Source: Actinomadura latina NBRC 106108 (GTDB lineage: Bacteria > Actinomycetota > Actinomycetes > Streptosporangiales > Streptosporangiaceae). From it: DNA of 64,000 nucleotides. Both the position numbers and the translations under genes were made by a program. The notes beneath the pieces were generated by a model. It made no database searches and had not been told where the DNA came from. It was given only the letters and a program-made list of their open reading frames with translations. The DNA lies in contig NZ_BCQS01000019.1 of NCBI RefSeq assembly GCF_001552195.1, positions 62,001 through 126,000 of the forward strand, in the 5' to 3' direction. The first letter of the stretch is position 1. Each line of letters starts with the position of its first letter. Shown here in pieces: positions 1 to 8,668 of the stretch.

Positions 1-1266
1 CTGGACCGGGCCGCCGGCCGGGTGCTCACGATGAAGGCCGAGCTCGGCCTGCTCGACGGCGTGCCCGCCGGCGGGGACGGGGCGGCGCTGGACTTCGACC
101 CGCCCGAGCACCGCGCGCTCGCGCGCCGGCTGGCCGAGGAGTCGGTCGTCCTGCTGGCCAACGACGGCGTGCTGCCGCTGCGGTCCGGCGACGGGGTCGT
201 GGTGACGGGCCCGCTCGCGGAGGACCCCTTCGGGATGATGGGCTGCTACACGTTCCCGAGCCACGTCGGCCGCCAGCACCCGGAGCTGCCGCTCGGCGTG
301 GACATCCCGGCGGTGGCGGACGCGCTGCGCGCCGAGCTGCCCGGCGTCCGGGTGGCGGGCTCGAAGGACGTGCTCGTCGCGGACGACGCCGACATCGAGG
401 CCGCCGTCGCCGCGGCGCGGGACGCCGAGGTGTGCGTGCTCGTGCTCGGCGACCGGGCGGGGCTGTTCGGCCGCGGCACGTCCGGTGAGGGCTGCGACGT
501 CGAGACGCTCGCGCTGCCGGGCCGGCAGGCCGAGCTGGCCGAGGCGGTCCTGGGCACCGGCACGCCGACGGTCGTCGTGATGCTGACCGGCCGTCCCTAC
601 GCCATCGAGGGCGTCGCCGACCGCGCCGCCGCCGTGGTGCAGGCGTTCTTCCCCGGTGAGGAGGGCGGACGCGCGGTCGCGGGCGTCCTCGCCGGACGGG
701 TCGATCCGTCCGGGCGGATGCCGATCAGTGTGCCGCGCCGCGCGTCCGGCCCGCCGGTCACCTACCTGCGCTCGCCGATGGACGGCGGGCACGACTGGAG
801 CACGGTCGACCCCGTCCCGCTCTACCCGTTCGGCTACGGGCTGACCTGGACGACGTTCGAGTACGAGGACCTCGAGGTCGGCGGGCGCGCCGCCACCGAC
901 GGGACCGTCACGGTCAGCGCCGTCGTCCGCAACACCGGCGGCCGGGCCGGCACCGAGGTCGCCCAGCTGTACCTGTCCGATCCGGTCGCGTCGGTGGTGC
1001 GGCCGGCGCGCTGGCTGGCCGGGTGGGCCCGGGTCCGGCTGGAACCCGGCGAGGCGGCCCGGATCGAGTTCGAGGTGCACGCCGACCGGACCGCCTTCAC
1101 CGGGCCGGACCTGCGCCGCATCGTCGAGCCCGGCGCCGTCGAGGTCGCGGTGGGGCGGTCGAGCGCCGACCTGCCGCTGCAGGGCTCCTTCACGCTGGAC
1201 GGCCCCGTCCGGGAACTCGGCCCGGACCGCGTCCTCACCGTCCCGGTGGAGGTGACGCCGCTTTGA
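1..1266 (+). CDS. GH3 family beta-glycosidase (C-terminal part)
   Basis: The gene is open from base 1, so its start and the catalytic nucleophile domain lie outside the window; about 421 codons remain. What is left is the GH3 C-terminal alpha/beta sandwich (HRALARRLAEESVVLLAND, then FPGEEGG and GRVDPSGRMPIS) followed by a fibronectin-III-like domain starting near YPFGYGLTWTTFEY. The family hydrolyses terminal beta-glucosyl or beta-xylosyl residues. The stop codon overlaps the TTG start of a GH43 gene and xylose catabolism genes follow, so a beta-xylosidase role is the more likely one. Substrate cannot be settled without the N-terminal domain. Confidence 0.88.
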   Translation: MDRAAGRVLTMKAELGLLDGVPAGGDGAALDFDPPEHRALARRLAEESVVLLANDGVLPLRSGDGVVVTGPLAEDPFGMMGCYTFPSHVGRQHPELPLGVDIPAVADALRAELPGVRVAGSKDVLVADDADIEAAVAAARDAEVCVLVLGDRAGLFGRGTSGEGCDVETLALPGRQAELAEAVLGTGTPTVVVMLTGRPYAIEGVADRAAAVVQAFFPGEEGGRAVAGVLAGRVDPSGRMPISVPRRASGPPVTYLRSPMDGGHDWSTVDPVPLYPFGYGLTWTTFEYEDLEVGGRAATDGTVTVSAVVRNTGGRAGTEVAQLYLSDPVASVVRPARWLAGWARVRLEPGEAARIEFEVHADRTAFTGPDLRRIVEPGAVEVAVGRSSADLPLQGSFTLDGPVRELGPDRVLTVPVEVTPL

Positions 1267-2801
1267 CCCTGCAAGGCGACCCCGTGTTCGGCAACCCCGT
1301 GCTGCCGGGCTTCCACCCCGACCCGTCGATCTGCCGCGTGGGCGACGACTTCTACCTGATGACGTCCACGTTCGAGTGGTTCCCGGGCCTGCCGGTGTTC
1401 CACAGCCGCGACCTGGTGCACTGGCGGCGGATCGGGCACGCGCTCGACCGGCCGGAGCAGCTCCCCCTGGACGGCGTCCCCGCGTCGGGCGGCCTGTACG
1501 CGCCGACGCTCCGCCACCACGACGGCACGTTCTACCTCGTCTGCACGCTGGTGGACGGGACGGAGTGGTCGGGCAACTTCGTGATGACCGCCGCCGACCC
1601 GGCCGGGCCGTGGTCGGACGCGCACCGGCTGGACGGCGAGGGCATCGACCCGTCGCTGTTCTTCGACGACGACGGCCGCGCGTGGTGCACCGGCACCCGG
1701 CTCACCGGGAGGTACGAGGGGCACACCGAGATCTGGCTGCGCGGGTTCGACCCGGCGGCGCTCGCGCTGACCGGCGACGAGCACGTGATCTGGGACGGGG
1801 CGGTCAAGGGCGCGATCTGGTCGGAGGGCTCCCACCTGTACAAGATCGGCGGACGGTACTTCCTGCTCACCGCCGAGGGCGGCACCGCCATGGACCACGC
1901 CGTGATGGTCGCGCGCGCCGACGCGGTGACCGGCCCGTACGAGGGGAATCCGCGCAACCCGATCCTGACCCATCGCAACCTCGGCGCCGGCCATCCCGTC
2001 GTCGGCGCCGGGCACGCCGACCTGGTGGAGACACCGGACGGCGAGTGGTGGGCGGTGCTGCTCGCCATGCGCCCGCACGGCGGCGACCGGTGCGTCCTCG
2101 GCCGCGAGACGTTCCTGGCCCCGGTCGCCTGGGAGGACGGGTGGCCGGTCACCGGCGGGCGGCTGGAGGCGATCTGCCCGGCTCCCTCGCTCCCGCCCCA
2201 CCCGTGGCCGGCCGCCCCGGTGTGCGACCAGTTCGACGGCCCCGAGCTGGACCCGGCCTGGAACATGCTGCGGACTCCGCGGGAACGCTGGTGGAGCCTG
2301 GCCGAGCGTCCCGGCCACCTGCGGCTGCGGGTCCGCCCGGAGAGCCTCGCGGACGTCGCCAACCCGTCGTTCGTCGGGCGCCGCCAGCAGCACCACGACT
2401 TCGCCGCCTTCACCGCGCTGGACTTCGCGCCCGCCGATGAGGAGCTGGCGGGGCTGGCGCTCGTCCAGAACAGCGACTTCCACGTCCTGCTCGTGTCGAC
2501 GAGCATGGGGATACGTCTCATCAAGCGCGAGCAGGGCATCGAAACGGTGCTGGCGAGGGGACCGGCCGCTGCCGGGCCGGTCAAGCTCGGCTTCGAGGCG
2601 CACGGCCGCTGGTACCAGGCGTCCTGCAGCACGGAGCCGGGGATCTGGACGCCGCTGGGCGACCCCGTGGACGGCGACATCCTCACCAGCCAGGTCGCGG
2701 GCGGTTTCACCGGCGCCTACATCGGCCTCTACGCCACGTCCAACGGGCGGGCGAGCGCGAACCACGCCGACTTCGCCTGGTTCGAGTACTCCCCTCTCTA
2801 G
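1263..2801 (+). CDS. GH43 family beta-xylosidase/arabinofuranosidase
   Basis: 512 residues, normal length for two-domain GH43 beta-xylosidases. The five-bladed propeller opens with NPVLPGFHPDPSICRVGDD, carrying the catalytic base Asp. DPSLFFDDDGRAW supplies the pKa-modulating Asp region and WSEGSHLYK the acid Glu. The last ~200 residues form the GH43_C2 beta-sandwich. I chose TTG at 1263 because a strong GGAGGTGA lies at 1248-1255 and because it overlaps the upstream stop, giving translational coupling. No signal peptide is visible, so it likely acts on imported xylo-oligosaccharides. It is convergent with the ROK repressor, sharing a CTAG at the stop codons. Confidence 0.9.
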   Translation: MTLQGDPVFGNPVLPGFHPDPSICRVGDDFYLMTSTFEWFPGLPVFHSRDLVHWRRIGHALDRPEQLPLDGVPASGGLYAPTLRHHDGTFYLVCTLVDGTEWSGNFVMTAADPAGPWSDAHRLDGEGIDPSLFFDDDGRAWCTGTRLTGRYEGHTEIWLRGFDPAALALTGDEHVIWDGAVKGAIWSEGSHLYKIGGRYFLLTAEGGTAMDHAVMVARADAVTGPYEGNPRNPILTHRNLGAGHPVVGAGHADLVETPDGEWWAVLLAMRPHGGDRCVLGRETFLAPVAWEDGWPVTGGRLEAICPAPSLPPHPWPAAPVCDQFDGPELDPAWNMLRTPRERWWSLAERPGHLRLRVRPESLADVANPSFVGRRQQHHDFAAFTALDFAPADEELAGLALVQNSDFHVLLVSTSMGIRLIKREQGIETVLARGPAAAGPVKLGFEAHGRWYQASCSTEPGIWTPLGDPVDGDILTSQVAGGFTGAYIGLYATSNGRASANHADFAWFEYSPL

Positions 2802-4003
2802 AGGAGCAGCGCGGGGCCGGCGATCACGCGCTCCACGACGAGCCCGGCCGCGCCGAGGACGGCGGCGCCCTCGGCGAGGCCGGAGACCTCGACCGGCGGC
2901 ACCGCCCGCCGCAGCGCGCCGGAGCCGTTCGCGAGGACGTCCTGCAGCGGCGGCCGGACCCATTCGGCGAGCGGGGAGAACACGCCGCCGAGCACGATGG
3001 TGTCCGGGTCGATCAGGTTGACGACCGAGGCGAGCGCGCCGCCGAGCGCCCGGCCGGCGCGGGCCACCGCGTCCAGCGCGGCCGGGTCGCCGGCGGCGAG
3101 CCGCTCGGCGAGCCTGCCGACCGAGCCCCGCGGGCCGCCGGCCGGCCGCGTCACGGGCAGCCCGGCGGCGCGCAGCATCGCCTCCTGGCCGGCGATCTGC
3201 TCCAGGCAGCCGCGCCCGCCGCACGAGCAGGGCGGGCCGGACGGCTCGGCGATGAGGTGGCCGAGTTCGCCGGCGAAGCCGTGCGCGCCGCGGAACACCC
3301 GCCCGTCCACGACGATCCCGGCGCCGATCCCGATCTCGCCCGACACGTGCACGAAGTCGCCGAAGCGGGCGCCGCCGCCGAACCACACCTCGCCGAGCGC
3401 CGCCAGGTTGGCCTCGTTGTCGTACTCGGCGGGCAGCGCCGCCGCGAGGCCGGGCGCGCCGGTGACGGGGACGTCGGTCCAGCCGAGGTTGGGGGCGCGC
3501 CGCACCACGCCGTTCTCGCGGTCGAGCAGGCCGGGCAGGGCGACCGCGGCGCCGGCGACGGTGAGGCCCTGCCCGGCGGCGGCCGCGACCGCCTCGGCCG
3601 CGAGCGCCGACAGCGCGGCGAGGACGGCGGCGGGCTCGCGCCCGCGGTTGTCGGAGCTGATCACGTGCCGGTAGCGGACCTGCTTGGCGAGGTCGAGGAC
3701 GCAGGCGGCGAGGTAGTCCACGTTGACCTCGAGGCCGAGCCCGGCGGCGCCGTCGCCGTGCAGGGACACGCCCACGCCGGGGCGCCCGCGCTCCCCCTCG
3801 TGGACGGGCGCGCCGACCCGGACCAGCCCGGCGCCCTCCAGCAGGGCGACGAGGTTGGACACGGTCGTCTTGGTGAAGCCGGTCAGCTCGGCGAGCCGCG
3901 CCCTGGTCACGGGCTGGTGCCGGGCCACGTGCTCCAGGACGACGGCGAGGTTCCGCTCGCGCATCGTCGCGTGCCGGACGGGGGCGTTCGCGGACTTTGT
4001 CAT
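2798..4003 (-). CDS. ROK family transcriptional repressor (XylR-like)
   Basis: 401 residues: an N-terminal winged helix (about residues 10-75, RARLAELTGFTKTTVSNLVALLE) and a ROK sugar-binding domain with the family zinc motif CSCGGRGCLEQ and the EIGIGAGIV phosphate-loop region. ROK repressors bind free sugars or sugar phosphates. Placement between the xylosidases and divergent xylB-xylA makes it the likely xylose-responsive repressor. The ATG at 4003 is preferred over an in-frame TTG at 4009 because AAGG sits seven bases upstream. The start codon lies within a TTTGT-N5-ACAAA dyad, suggesting autoregulation. The inducer is inferred from context. Confidence 0.88.
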   Translation of the reverse strand: MTKSANAPVRHATMRERNLAVVLEHVARHQPVTRARLAELTGFTKTTVSNLVALLEGAGLVRVGAPVHEGERGRPGVGVSLHGDGAAGLGLEVNVDYLAACVLDLAKQVRYRHVISSDNRGREPAAVLAALSALAAEAVAAAAGQGLTVAGAAVALPGLLDRENGVVRRAPNLGWTDVPVTGAPGLAAALPAEYDNEANLAALGEVWFGGGARFGDFVHVSGEIGIGAGIVVDGRVFRGAHGFAGELGHLIAEPSGPPCSCGGRGCLEQIAGQEAMLRAAGLPVTRPAGGPRGSVGRLAERLAAGDPAALDAVARAGRALGGALASVVNLIDPDTIVLGGVFSPLAEWVRPPLQDVLANGSGALRRAVPPVEVSGLAEGAAVLGAAGLVVERVIAGPALLL

Positions 4004-4093
4004 GAACAAACCTTAAATGAAGCGCTTCTATAGGCAGGGCAGCGACCCTCTGCTACCTTAATTAGTCCAAGCTCTTTACGAAAGGGGTCCGGG
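3996..4093. promoter_or_regulatory. Divergent xylR / xylBA control region
   Basis: About 90 bases separate the ROK repressor from xylulokinase. Visible elements are TTTGTCATGAACAAA (3996-4010), a perfect ten-base palindrome GAAGCGCTTC at 4019-4028, and an AT-rich block TTAATTAGTCCAAGC near 4058-4072. AAAGGGG at 4081-4087 is the xylB ribosome binding site. This is where the ROK protein would be expected to bind; which of the elements is the true operator is not decided by sequence alone. Confidence 0.5.
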
Positions 4094-5476
4094 ATGGCCG
4101 GGAGCCTGGTCGCGGGCGTCGACTCCTCGACGCAGTCGACGAAGGTCGTCCTGTGCAGGGCCGAGGACGGCGCCGTGGTCGCCGAGGCGTCGGCGCCGCA
4201 CCCCGACGGCACCGAATGCCACCCCGACCACTGGTGGGAGGCGCTCTCGCAGGCGCGGGGGCTGCTGGAGCGGGCCGACGCGGTCGCCGTCGGCGCCCAG
4301 CAGCACGGCATGGTCGCGCTCGACGGCGCGGGCGAGGTGGTCCGGCCCGCGCTGCTGTGGAACGACACCCGCTCGGCGCCGCACGCCCGCGCCCTCGTCG
4401 AGGAACTGGGCGGCGCGAAGGCCTGGGCCGAGCGGACGGGCAGCGTGCCGGTCGCCTCCTTCACCGTCACCAAGCTGCGGTGGATGGCCCAGAACGAGCC
4501 CGCGAACGCGCGGCGCACCGAGCAGGTCATGCTGCCGCACGACTGGCTGACGCTGCGGCTCGGCGCGTCCGAACCGGTCACCGACCGGGGCGACGCGTCC
4601 GGCACCGGCTACTGGTCCCCCGCCACCGGCGCCTACCTGCCCGGCCTGCTCCGCGCCGCGCTCGGCCGCGACGCCGCGACGCCGCGCGTCGCCGCCCCCG
4701 GCGAGAAGATCGGCGAGACCTCCTGGGGCGCCGCGCTCGGCCCCGGCACCGGCGACAACATGGGCGCCGCGCTCGGCCTCGGGCTGCGGCCGGGCGACGT
4801 CGTCGTGTCGATCGGCACGTCCGGGACGGCGTTCGCGGTGGCGGACGTGCCCGCCGCCGACGCGTCCGGCCTCGTCGCCGGGTTCGCCGACGCGACCGGC
4901 CGGTTCCTGCCGCTCGTCGCCACGCTGAACGCCGCGCGGATCCTCTCGTCCGCCGCCGCGATGACGGGGGCCTCGCTGGAGGAGCTGTCCGCGCTCGCCC
5001 TCGCCGCCGGACCCGGCGCCGGCGGCCTGACGCTGCTCCCCTACCTGGACGGCGAGCGCACCCCCGACCGTCCCGGCGCGACGGGCGTCCTCGCGGGCCT
5101 GACCACCGCGAACGCGACGCGGGAGAACGTGGCGCGGGCGGCGGTGGAGGCGCTGCTGTGCTCGCTCGCCGACGCGGTCGACCATCTCGCCGCGCAGGGC
5201 GTCCGGCCCCGCCGCACCCTGCTGATCGGCGGCGGCGCCCGCTCCGCGGCCGTCCGGGCCCTCGCCCCCGTGATCTTCGGGACGCCGGTGACCGTGCCCG
5301 AGCCCGCCGAGTACGTGGCGCTCGGCGCCGCCCGCCAGGCGGCCTGGGCGCTCGCCGGAACGCCCGAGCCGCCCGGATGGCCCGCGCCGCCGGCGACCGA
5401 ACACACCAGCGACCGCACCGGGACGGAGATCCGCGAACGCTACGCCGCGCTGCGCGACTCCGCCCCGGAGATCTGA
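4094..5476 (+). CDS. xylB: xylulokinase
   Basis: 460 residues, FGGY carbohydrate kinase. It phosphorylates D-xylulose to xylulose 5-phosphate for the pentose phosphate pathway. The first ATPase fold starts at AGVDSSTQSTKVVL. GAQQHGMVALD and LLWNDTRS match the substrate region of xylulokinases, and GTSGTAF plus LLIGGGARS give the phosphate and adenosine motifs of the C-terminal half. The start follows AAAGGGG by six bases. xylA follows after 11 bases, so the two form an operon that the divergent ROK repressor would control. Confidence 0.94.
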   Translation: MAGSLVAGVDSSTQSTKVVLCRAEDGAVVAEASAPHPDGTECHPDHWWEALSQARGLLERADAVAVGAQQHGMVALDGAGEVVRPALLWNDTRSAPHARALVEELGGAKAWAERTGSVPVASFTVTKLRWMAQNEPANARRTEQVMLPHDWLTLRLGASEPVTDRGDASGTGYWSPATGAYLPGLLRAALGRDAATPRVAAPGEKIGETSWGAALGPGTGDNMGAALGLGLRPGDVVVSIGTSGTAFAVADVPAADASGLVAGFADATGRFLPLVATLNAARILSSAAAMTGASLEELSALALAAGPGAGGLTLLPYLDGERTPDRPGATGVLAGLTTANATRENVARAAVEALLCSLADAVDHLAAQGVRPRRTLLIGGGARSAAVRALAPVIFGTPVTVPEPAEYVALGAARQAAWALAGTPEPPGWPAPPATEHTSDRTGTEIRERYAALRDSAPEI

Positions 5477-5487
5477 GGAGGTTTCCC

Positions 5488-6648
5488 ATGAGCGACTACA
5501 CGCCTGCGCCGGAGGACCGGTTCTCGTTCGGCATCTGGACGGTCGGCTGGCAGGGCGTCGACGTGTTCGGCCCCGGCACCCGGCCGCCGATGCCCGCCGA
5601 CCGCGCCGTGCGCAAGCTCGCCGAGATCGGCGCCTACGGCGTCAACTTCCACGACAACGACGTCTTCGACTTCGACGCCTCGCCCGGCGAGCGGCAGGAG
5701 AAGGTCGGCGCGTTCCGCAAGGCCCTCGACGAGACGGGCCTGGTCGTCACCACCGCCACCACGAACCTGTTCGGCCACCCGATCTTCAAGGACGGCGCGT
5801 TCACCGCCAACGACCGCGACGTCCGCCGGTTCGCGCTCCGCAAGGTCATGGACAACCTGGACCTCGCCGCCGAACTCGGTGCCCAGACCTACGTGTGCTG
5901 GGGAGGCCGGGAGGGCGCCGAGTCCGGTGCGGCCAAGGACGTCCGGGCCGCCCTGGACCGTTACAAGGAGGCGTTCGACGTCCTCGGCGCCTACGTCGCC
6001 GACCAGGGCTACGACCTGCGCTTCGCGATCGAGCCGAAGCCGAACGAGCCGCGCGGCGACATCCTGCTCCCGACCATCGGCCACGCCCTCGCCTTCATCC
6101 AGACCCTGGAGTACTCCGGCAACGTCGGCCTGAACCCCGAGGTCGGGCACGAGGAGATGGCCGGGCTCAACTACGCGCACGGCCTCGCCCAGGCCCTGTG
6201 GCAGGGCAAGCTGTTCCACATCGACCTGAACGGCCAGCACGGCCCCCGCTACGACCAGGACCTCCGCTTCGGCGCCGGCAACGCGCGCGGCGCGTTCTGG
6301 GTCGTCGACCTCATCGACAACAGCGACTACAGCGGCCCGATCCACTTCGACTTCAAGCCGCCGCGCACCGAGGACGACGAGGGCGTGTGGGAGTCGGCGG
6401 CCGCGTGCATGCGCAACTGGCTGATCCTGCGCGACAAGGTCCGCGCGTTCCGCGCCGACCCCGACGTCCAGGACGCCCTGCGCCAGGCCAAGGTGGAGGA
6501 ACTCGCCCAGCCCACCCTCGCCGATGACGAGGACTGGCACTCGGTCCGCGACGCCACCGCCGACGCCGAGACCCTCGGCGCGCGCCGCACCGCCTTCGAG
6601 CACCTGGACCAGCTGGCCCTGGAGCACCTGTACGGCGTCCGCTCCTGA
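5488..6648 (+). CDS. xylA: xylose isomerase
   Basis: 386 residues, the short class I type typical of actinomycetes. It interconverts D-xylose and D-xylulose in the cytoplasm. FSFGIWTVGWQGVDVFG, the catalytic His segment GVNFHDND, and the metal-binding segments AIEPKPNEPRGD, GLNPEVGHEEMAG and KLFHIDLNGQHG are all present, with HFDFKPPR near the C-terminus. GAGGAGG lies eight bases before the ATG. It is the last gene of xylBA and is followed by a strong terminator. No xylose transporter is in the window. Confidence 0.96.
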   Translation: MSDYTPAPEDRFSFGIWTVGWQGVDVFGPGTRPPMPADRAVRKLAEIGAYGVNFHDNDVFDFDASPGERQEKVGAFRKALDETGLVVTTATTNLFGHPIFKDGAFTANDRDVRRFALRKVMDNLDLAAELGAQTYVCWGGREGAESGAAKDVRAALDRYKEAFDVLGAYVADQGYDLRFAIEPKPNEPRGDILLPTIGHALAFIQTLEYSGNVGLNPEVGHEEMAGLNYAHGLAQALWQGKLFHIDLNGQHGPRYDQDLRFGAGNARGAFWVVDLIDNSDYSGPIHFDFKPPRTEDDEGVWESAAACMRNWLILRDKVRAFRADPDVQDALRQAKVEELAQPTLADDEDWHSVRDATADAETLGARRTAFEHLDQLALEHLYGVRS

Positions 6649-6660
6649 CGCCGTTTCCGC

Positions 6661-6700
6661 GCGGAAGCCCGTCCCCTCCTCCCTGGGGGCGGGCTTCCGC
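6661..6700. terminator. Bidirectional terminator between xylA and ABC permease
   Basis: A 16-base stem (GCGGAAGCCCG arms continuing into C/G runs, with one G-T mismatch) closes a short CTCCTCC-type loop. It lies 12 bases after the xylA stop and 25 bases after the convergent permease stop. There is no long T-run, as is usual in high-GC actinomycetes. Confidence 0.85.
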
Positions 6701-6725
6701 ATGTCAGGACGGCCGGCTCTCCCGA

Positions 6726-7922
6726 CTAGGGCGCGGCCAGGGCCTCGGTGGGGGCGAGGCGGGCCGCCCGGACGGCCGGGTAGAGGCCCGCCACGCCTCC
6801 GATGAGCAGGGTCGCGAGGAGGCCTCCGGCCATCGCCCAGACCGGGACGACGGTGGGCCAGCCCTGTGTCACCGCGAACACCGCGGTGACGACGATGCCG
6901 AGGGCCACGCCGCCGGCGCCGCCGAGCGCGGCCAGCAGCTGCGACTCGGTGAGGAACTGGAGCCTGATCTGGCCGCGGGTGGCGCCGAGGGAGCGCCGCA
7001 GCCCGATCTCGGCGCGGCGCTCCAGGACCGAGATCACCATCGTGTTGGCGACGCCGACGCCGCCGACCAGCAGCGCGACGCCGCCGAGGCCGAGGAGCAG
7101 GCCGGTGAACGCCTTGTCGGTGGCGTTCTGCGCGGCGAGCGCGTCGGAGGGGCGGCTGACCTCGACCTCGGTCGGCGCCTGCGGGTTCGCGGTGGCGGCG
7201 AGCAGGTTCCGCGCCTTCTCCACCGCGCCCTTGCGGGCGCGGGTGTAGACGGTGGTGGGGTGGCCGTCGAAGCCGAGGTGGGCGACGGCGGCGTCCCAGC
7301 CGACGAGGGCCGTGGAGTCCACCTCCGGCACCAGCTCGTTCGGTTCGAGGATGCCGACCACGGTGAACCACTGCGAGCCGAGCCACACCTGGACGTTCGG
7401 CGCCGCCACGCCGAGCCGGCCGGCCGTGTCCGACCCGAGGACCACGGCCGGGTACTTCGCCGTGCCCGCGTTGAGCCACGTGCCGGCGGCCATCCTGAGC
7501 CCCACCGTCTCCGGCAGGTCGAGGCGGGCGGCGAGGACGGCGATGCCGCCGTTCTGCCCGTCCGGGATGTGGTCGTTGCGGTAGACGTTGGTGTCCTCCA
7601 GCTTCCCGGTCGCCGACGCGGACTCGACGTCCGGCATCCGTCCCACCATGCCGACCGACTCCTGCGGCAGCTCCGCGTCCTCGCCGAAGAAGTCCCGGCC
7701 GGGCCCGACCGTGAGGAGGTTGGTGCCGAGCCGGTCGAGAGTGGCCTGGAGCTGGGCGCGGCTGGACGTCGAGATGCCGACCACGCCGATCATCGCGGCG
7801 ATGCCGATCGCGATGCCGAGCGCGGACAGGAACACCCTCATCGGGCGGGACCGCAGCCCGGCGGCGCCGACGCGCAGCACATCCCCCGGGCCGAGCCGGG
7901 GCGGGGTCGTCGCCGTGGTCAC
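6726..7922 (-). CDS. MacB/FtsX-type ABC transporter permease
   Basis: 398 residues. N-terminal transmembrane helix (VFLSALGIAIGIAAMIGVVG), a long extracytoplasmic domain of about 230 residues, then three C-terminal helices: the MacB/FtsX topology. The conserved VLERRAEIGLRRSLGATRGQIRLQFLTES is the coupling segment. The ATG overlaps the ATPase stop by four bases, so the subunits are made together. With the adaptor upstream this resembles a MacAB-type exporter, which in Gram-positives often moves peptides, lipids or antibiotics. The substrate is unknown. Confidence 0.9.
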   Translation of the reverse strand: MTTATTPPRLGPGDVLRVGAAGLRSRPMRVFLSALGIAIGIAAMIGVVGISTSSRAQLQATLDRLGTNLLTVGPGRDFFGEDAELPQESVGMVGRMPDVESASATGKLEDTNVYRNDHIPDGQNGGIAVLAARLDLPETVGLRMAAGTWLNAGTAKYPAVVLGSDTAGRLGVAAPNVQVWLGSQWFTVVGILEPNELVPEVDSTALVGWDAAVAHLGFDGHPTTVYTRARKGAVEKARNLLAATANPQAPTEVEVSRPSDALAAQNATDKAFTGLLLGLGGVALLVGGVGVANTMVISVLERRAEIGLRRSLGATRGQIRLQFLTESQLLAALGGAGGVALGIVVTAVFAVTQGWPTVVPVWAMAGGLLATLLIGGVAGLYPAVRAARLAPTEALAAP

Positions 7923-8668
7923 CGTTCGGCCTCCATACTTGCGGCCTCCATACGTACGTCGTCCATACGTACGTCGTCCATACGTACGTCGTCCATACGT
8001 GCGTCGTCGTGGACGATCCGGCCGTCGCGCATCCGCACCCGGCGGGGCAGCAGCGCGGCGATGTCCCGGTCGTGCGTGATCAGCACGACGGTCGTGCCGC
8101 CGCCGGACAGCTCCCGCAGCAGGTCCAGGACGCCCGCGCCGGACGCCGAGTCCAGGGCGCCGGTGGGCTCGTCCGCCAGCAGCAGCGCGGGCTCGCCGAC
8201 GACGGCGCGGGCGATCGCCACCCGCTGCCTCTCGCCGCCGGACAGCTGGTGCGGCCGGTGGCCGAGGCGGTGCCCGAGCCCGACGCGCTCCAGTGCGCGG
8301 CCGGCCCGGCGGCGCCGCTGCGCGAGCGGCACGCCCCCGTACAGCAGGCCGTCCGCGACGTTGTCCAGCGCGCTGACGCCGGCGGCGAGGTGGAACTGCT
8401 GGAAGACGAACCCGATCCGCCGGGCGCGCAGCGCCGACAGCCGCCGGTCGGTCAGCCGCGACACGTCCGTGCCCTCGACCAGGACGGTCCCCGCGCTGGG
8501 CCGGTCGAGCGTGCCGAGCAAGTGCAGCATCGTCGACTTCCCGGACCCGGACGGCCCGACGATCGCGATCAGCTCGCGCTCCCCGACGGTCAGCGACACC
8601 CCGTCCAGCGCGGTGACCCCGCCCGGATAGGTCTTGGTGACCTCTTTCAACTCCACGACGGGTGTCAT
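7919..8668 (-). CDS. MacB/LolD-type ABC transporter ATPase
   Basis: 249 residues. Walker A GPSGSGKST, signature LSGGERQRVAIARA, Walker B LLLADEPTGALD and the H-loop VVLITHDRD are intact. It energises the permease encoded immediately downstream, with four-base overlaps at both ends of the gene. Homology to LolD/MacB ATPases ends near VRMRDGRIVHDD. The remaining ~30 residues are a repeat tail of MDDVR pentapeptides encoded by a 15-bp tandem repeat, not a normal part of the family. Confidence 0.93.
   Translation of the reverse strand: MTPVVELKEVTKTYPGGVTALDGVSLTVGERELIAIVGPSGSGKSTMLHLLGTLDRPSAGTVLVEGTDVSRLTDRRLSALRARRIGFVFQQFHLAAGVSALDNVADGLLYGGVPLAQRRRRAGRALERVGLGHRLGHRPHQLSGGERQRVAIARAVVGEPALLLADEPTGALDSASGAGVLDLLRELSGGGTTVVLITHDRDIAALLPRRVRMRDGRIVHDDARMDDVRMDDVRMDDVRMEAASMEAER
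7930..8004. repeat. 15-bp tandem repeat in ATPase 3' end
   Basis: Five consecutive 15-base units. The central three are CGTCCATACGTACGT or one base different; the flanking units are more diverged (CCTCCATACTTGCGG at 7930). The unit is in frame and encodes the MDDVR pentapeptide on the minus strand. Its CATACGTACG core is much less GC-rich than the surrounding coding DNA. Confidence 0.9.

Noticed and set aside
2997..4033. Plus-strand frames opposite the ROK repressor
   Set aside because: Antisense shadows with repetitive Ala/Gly/Arg composition and no domain.
7930..8004. 15-bp repeats as iteron-like origin or integration site
   Set aside because: They are in frame inside the ATPase gene, and no replication or integrase gene is near.
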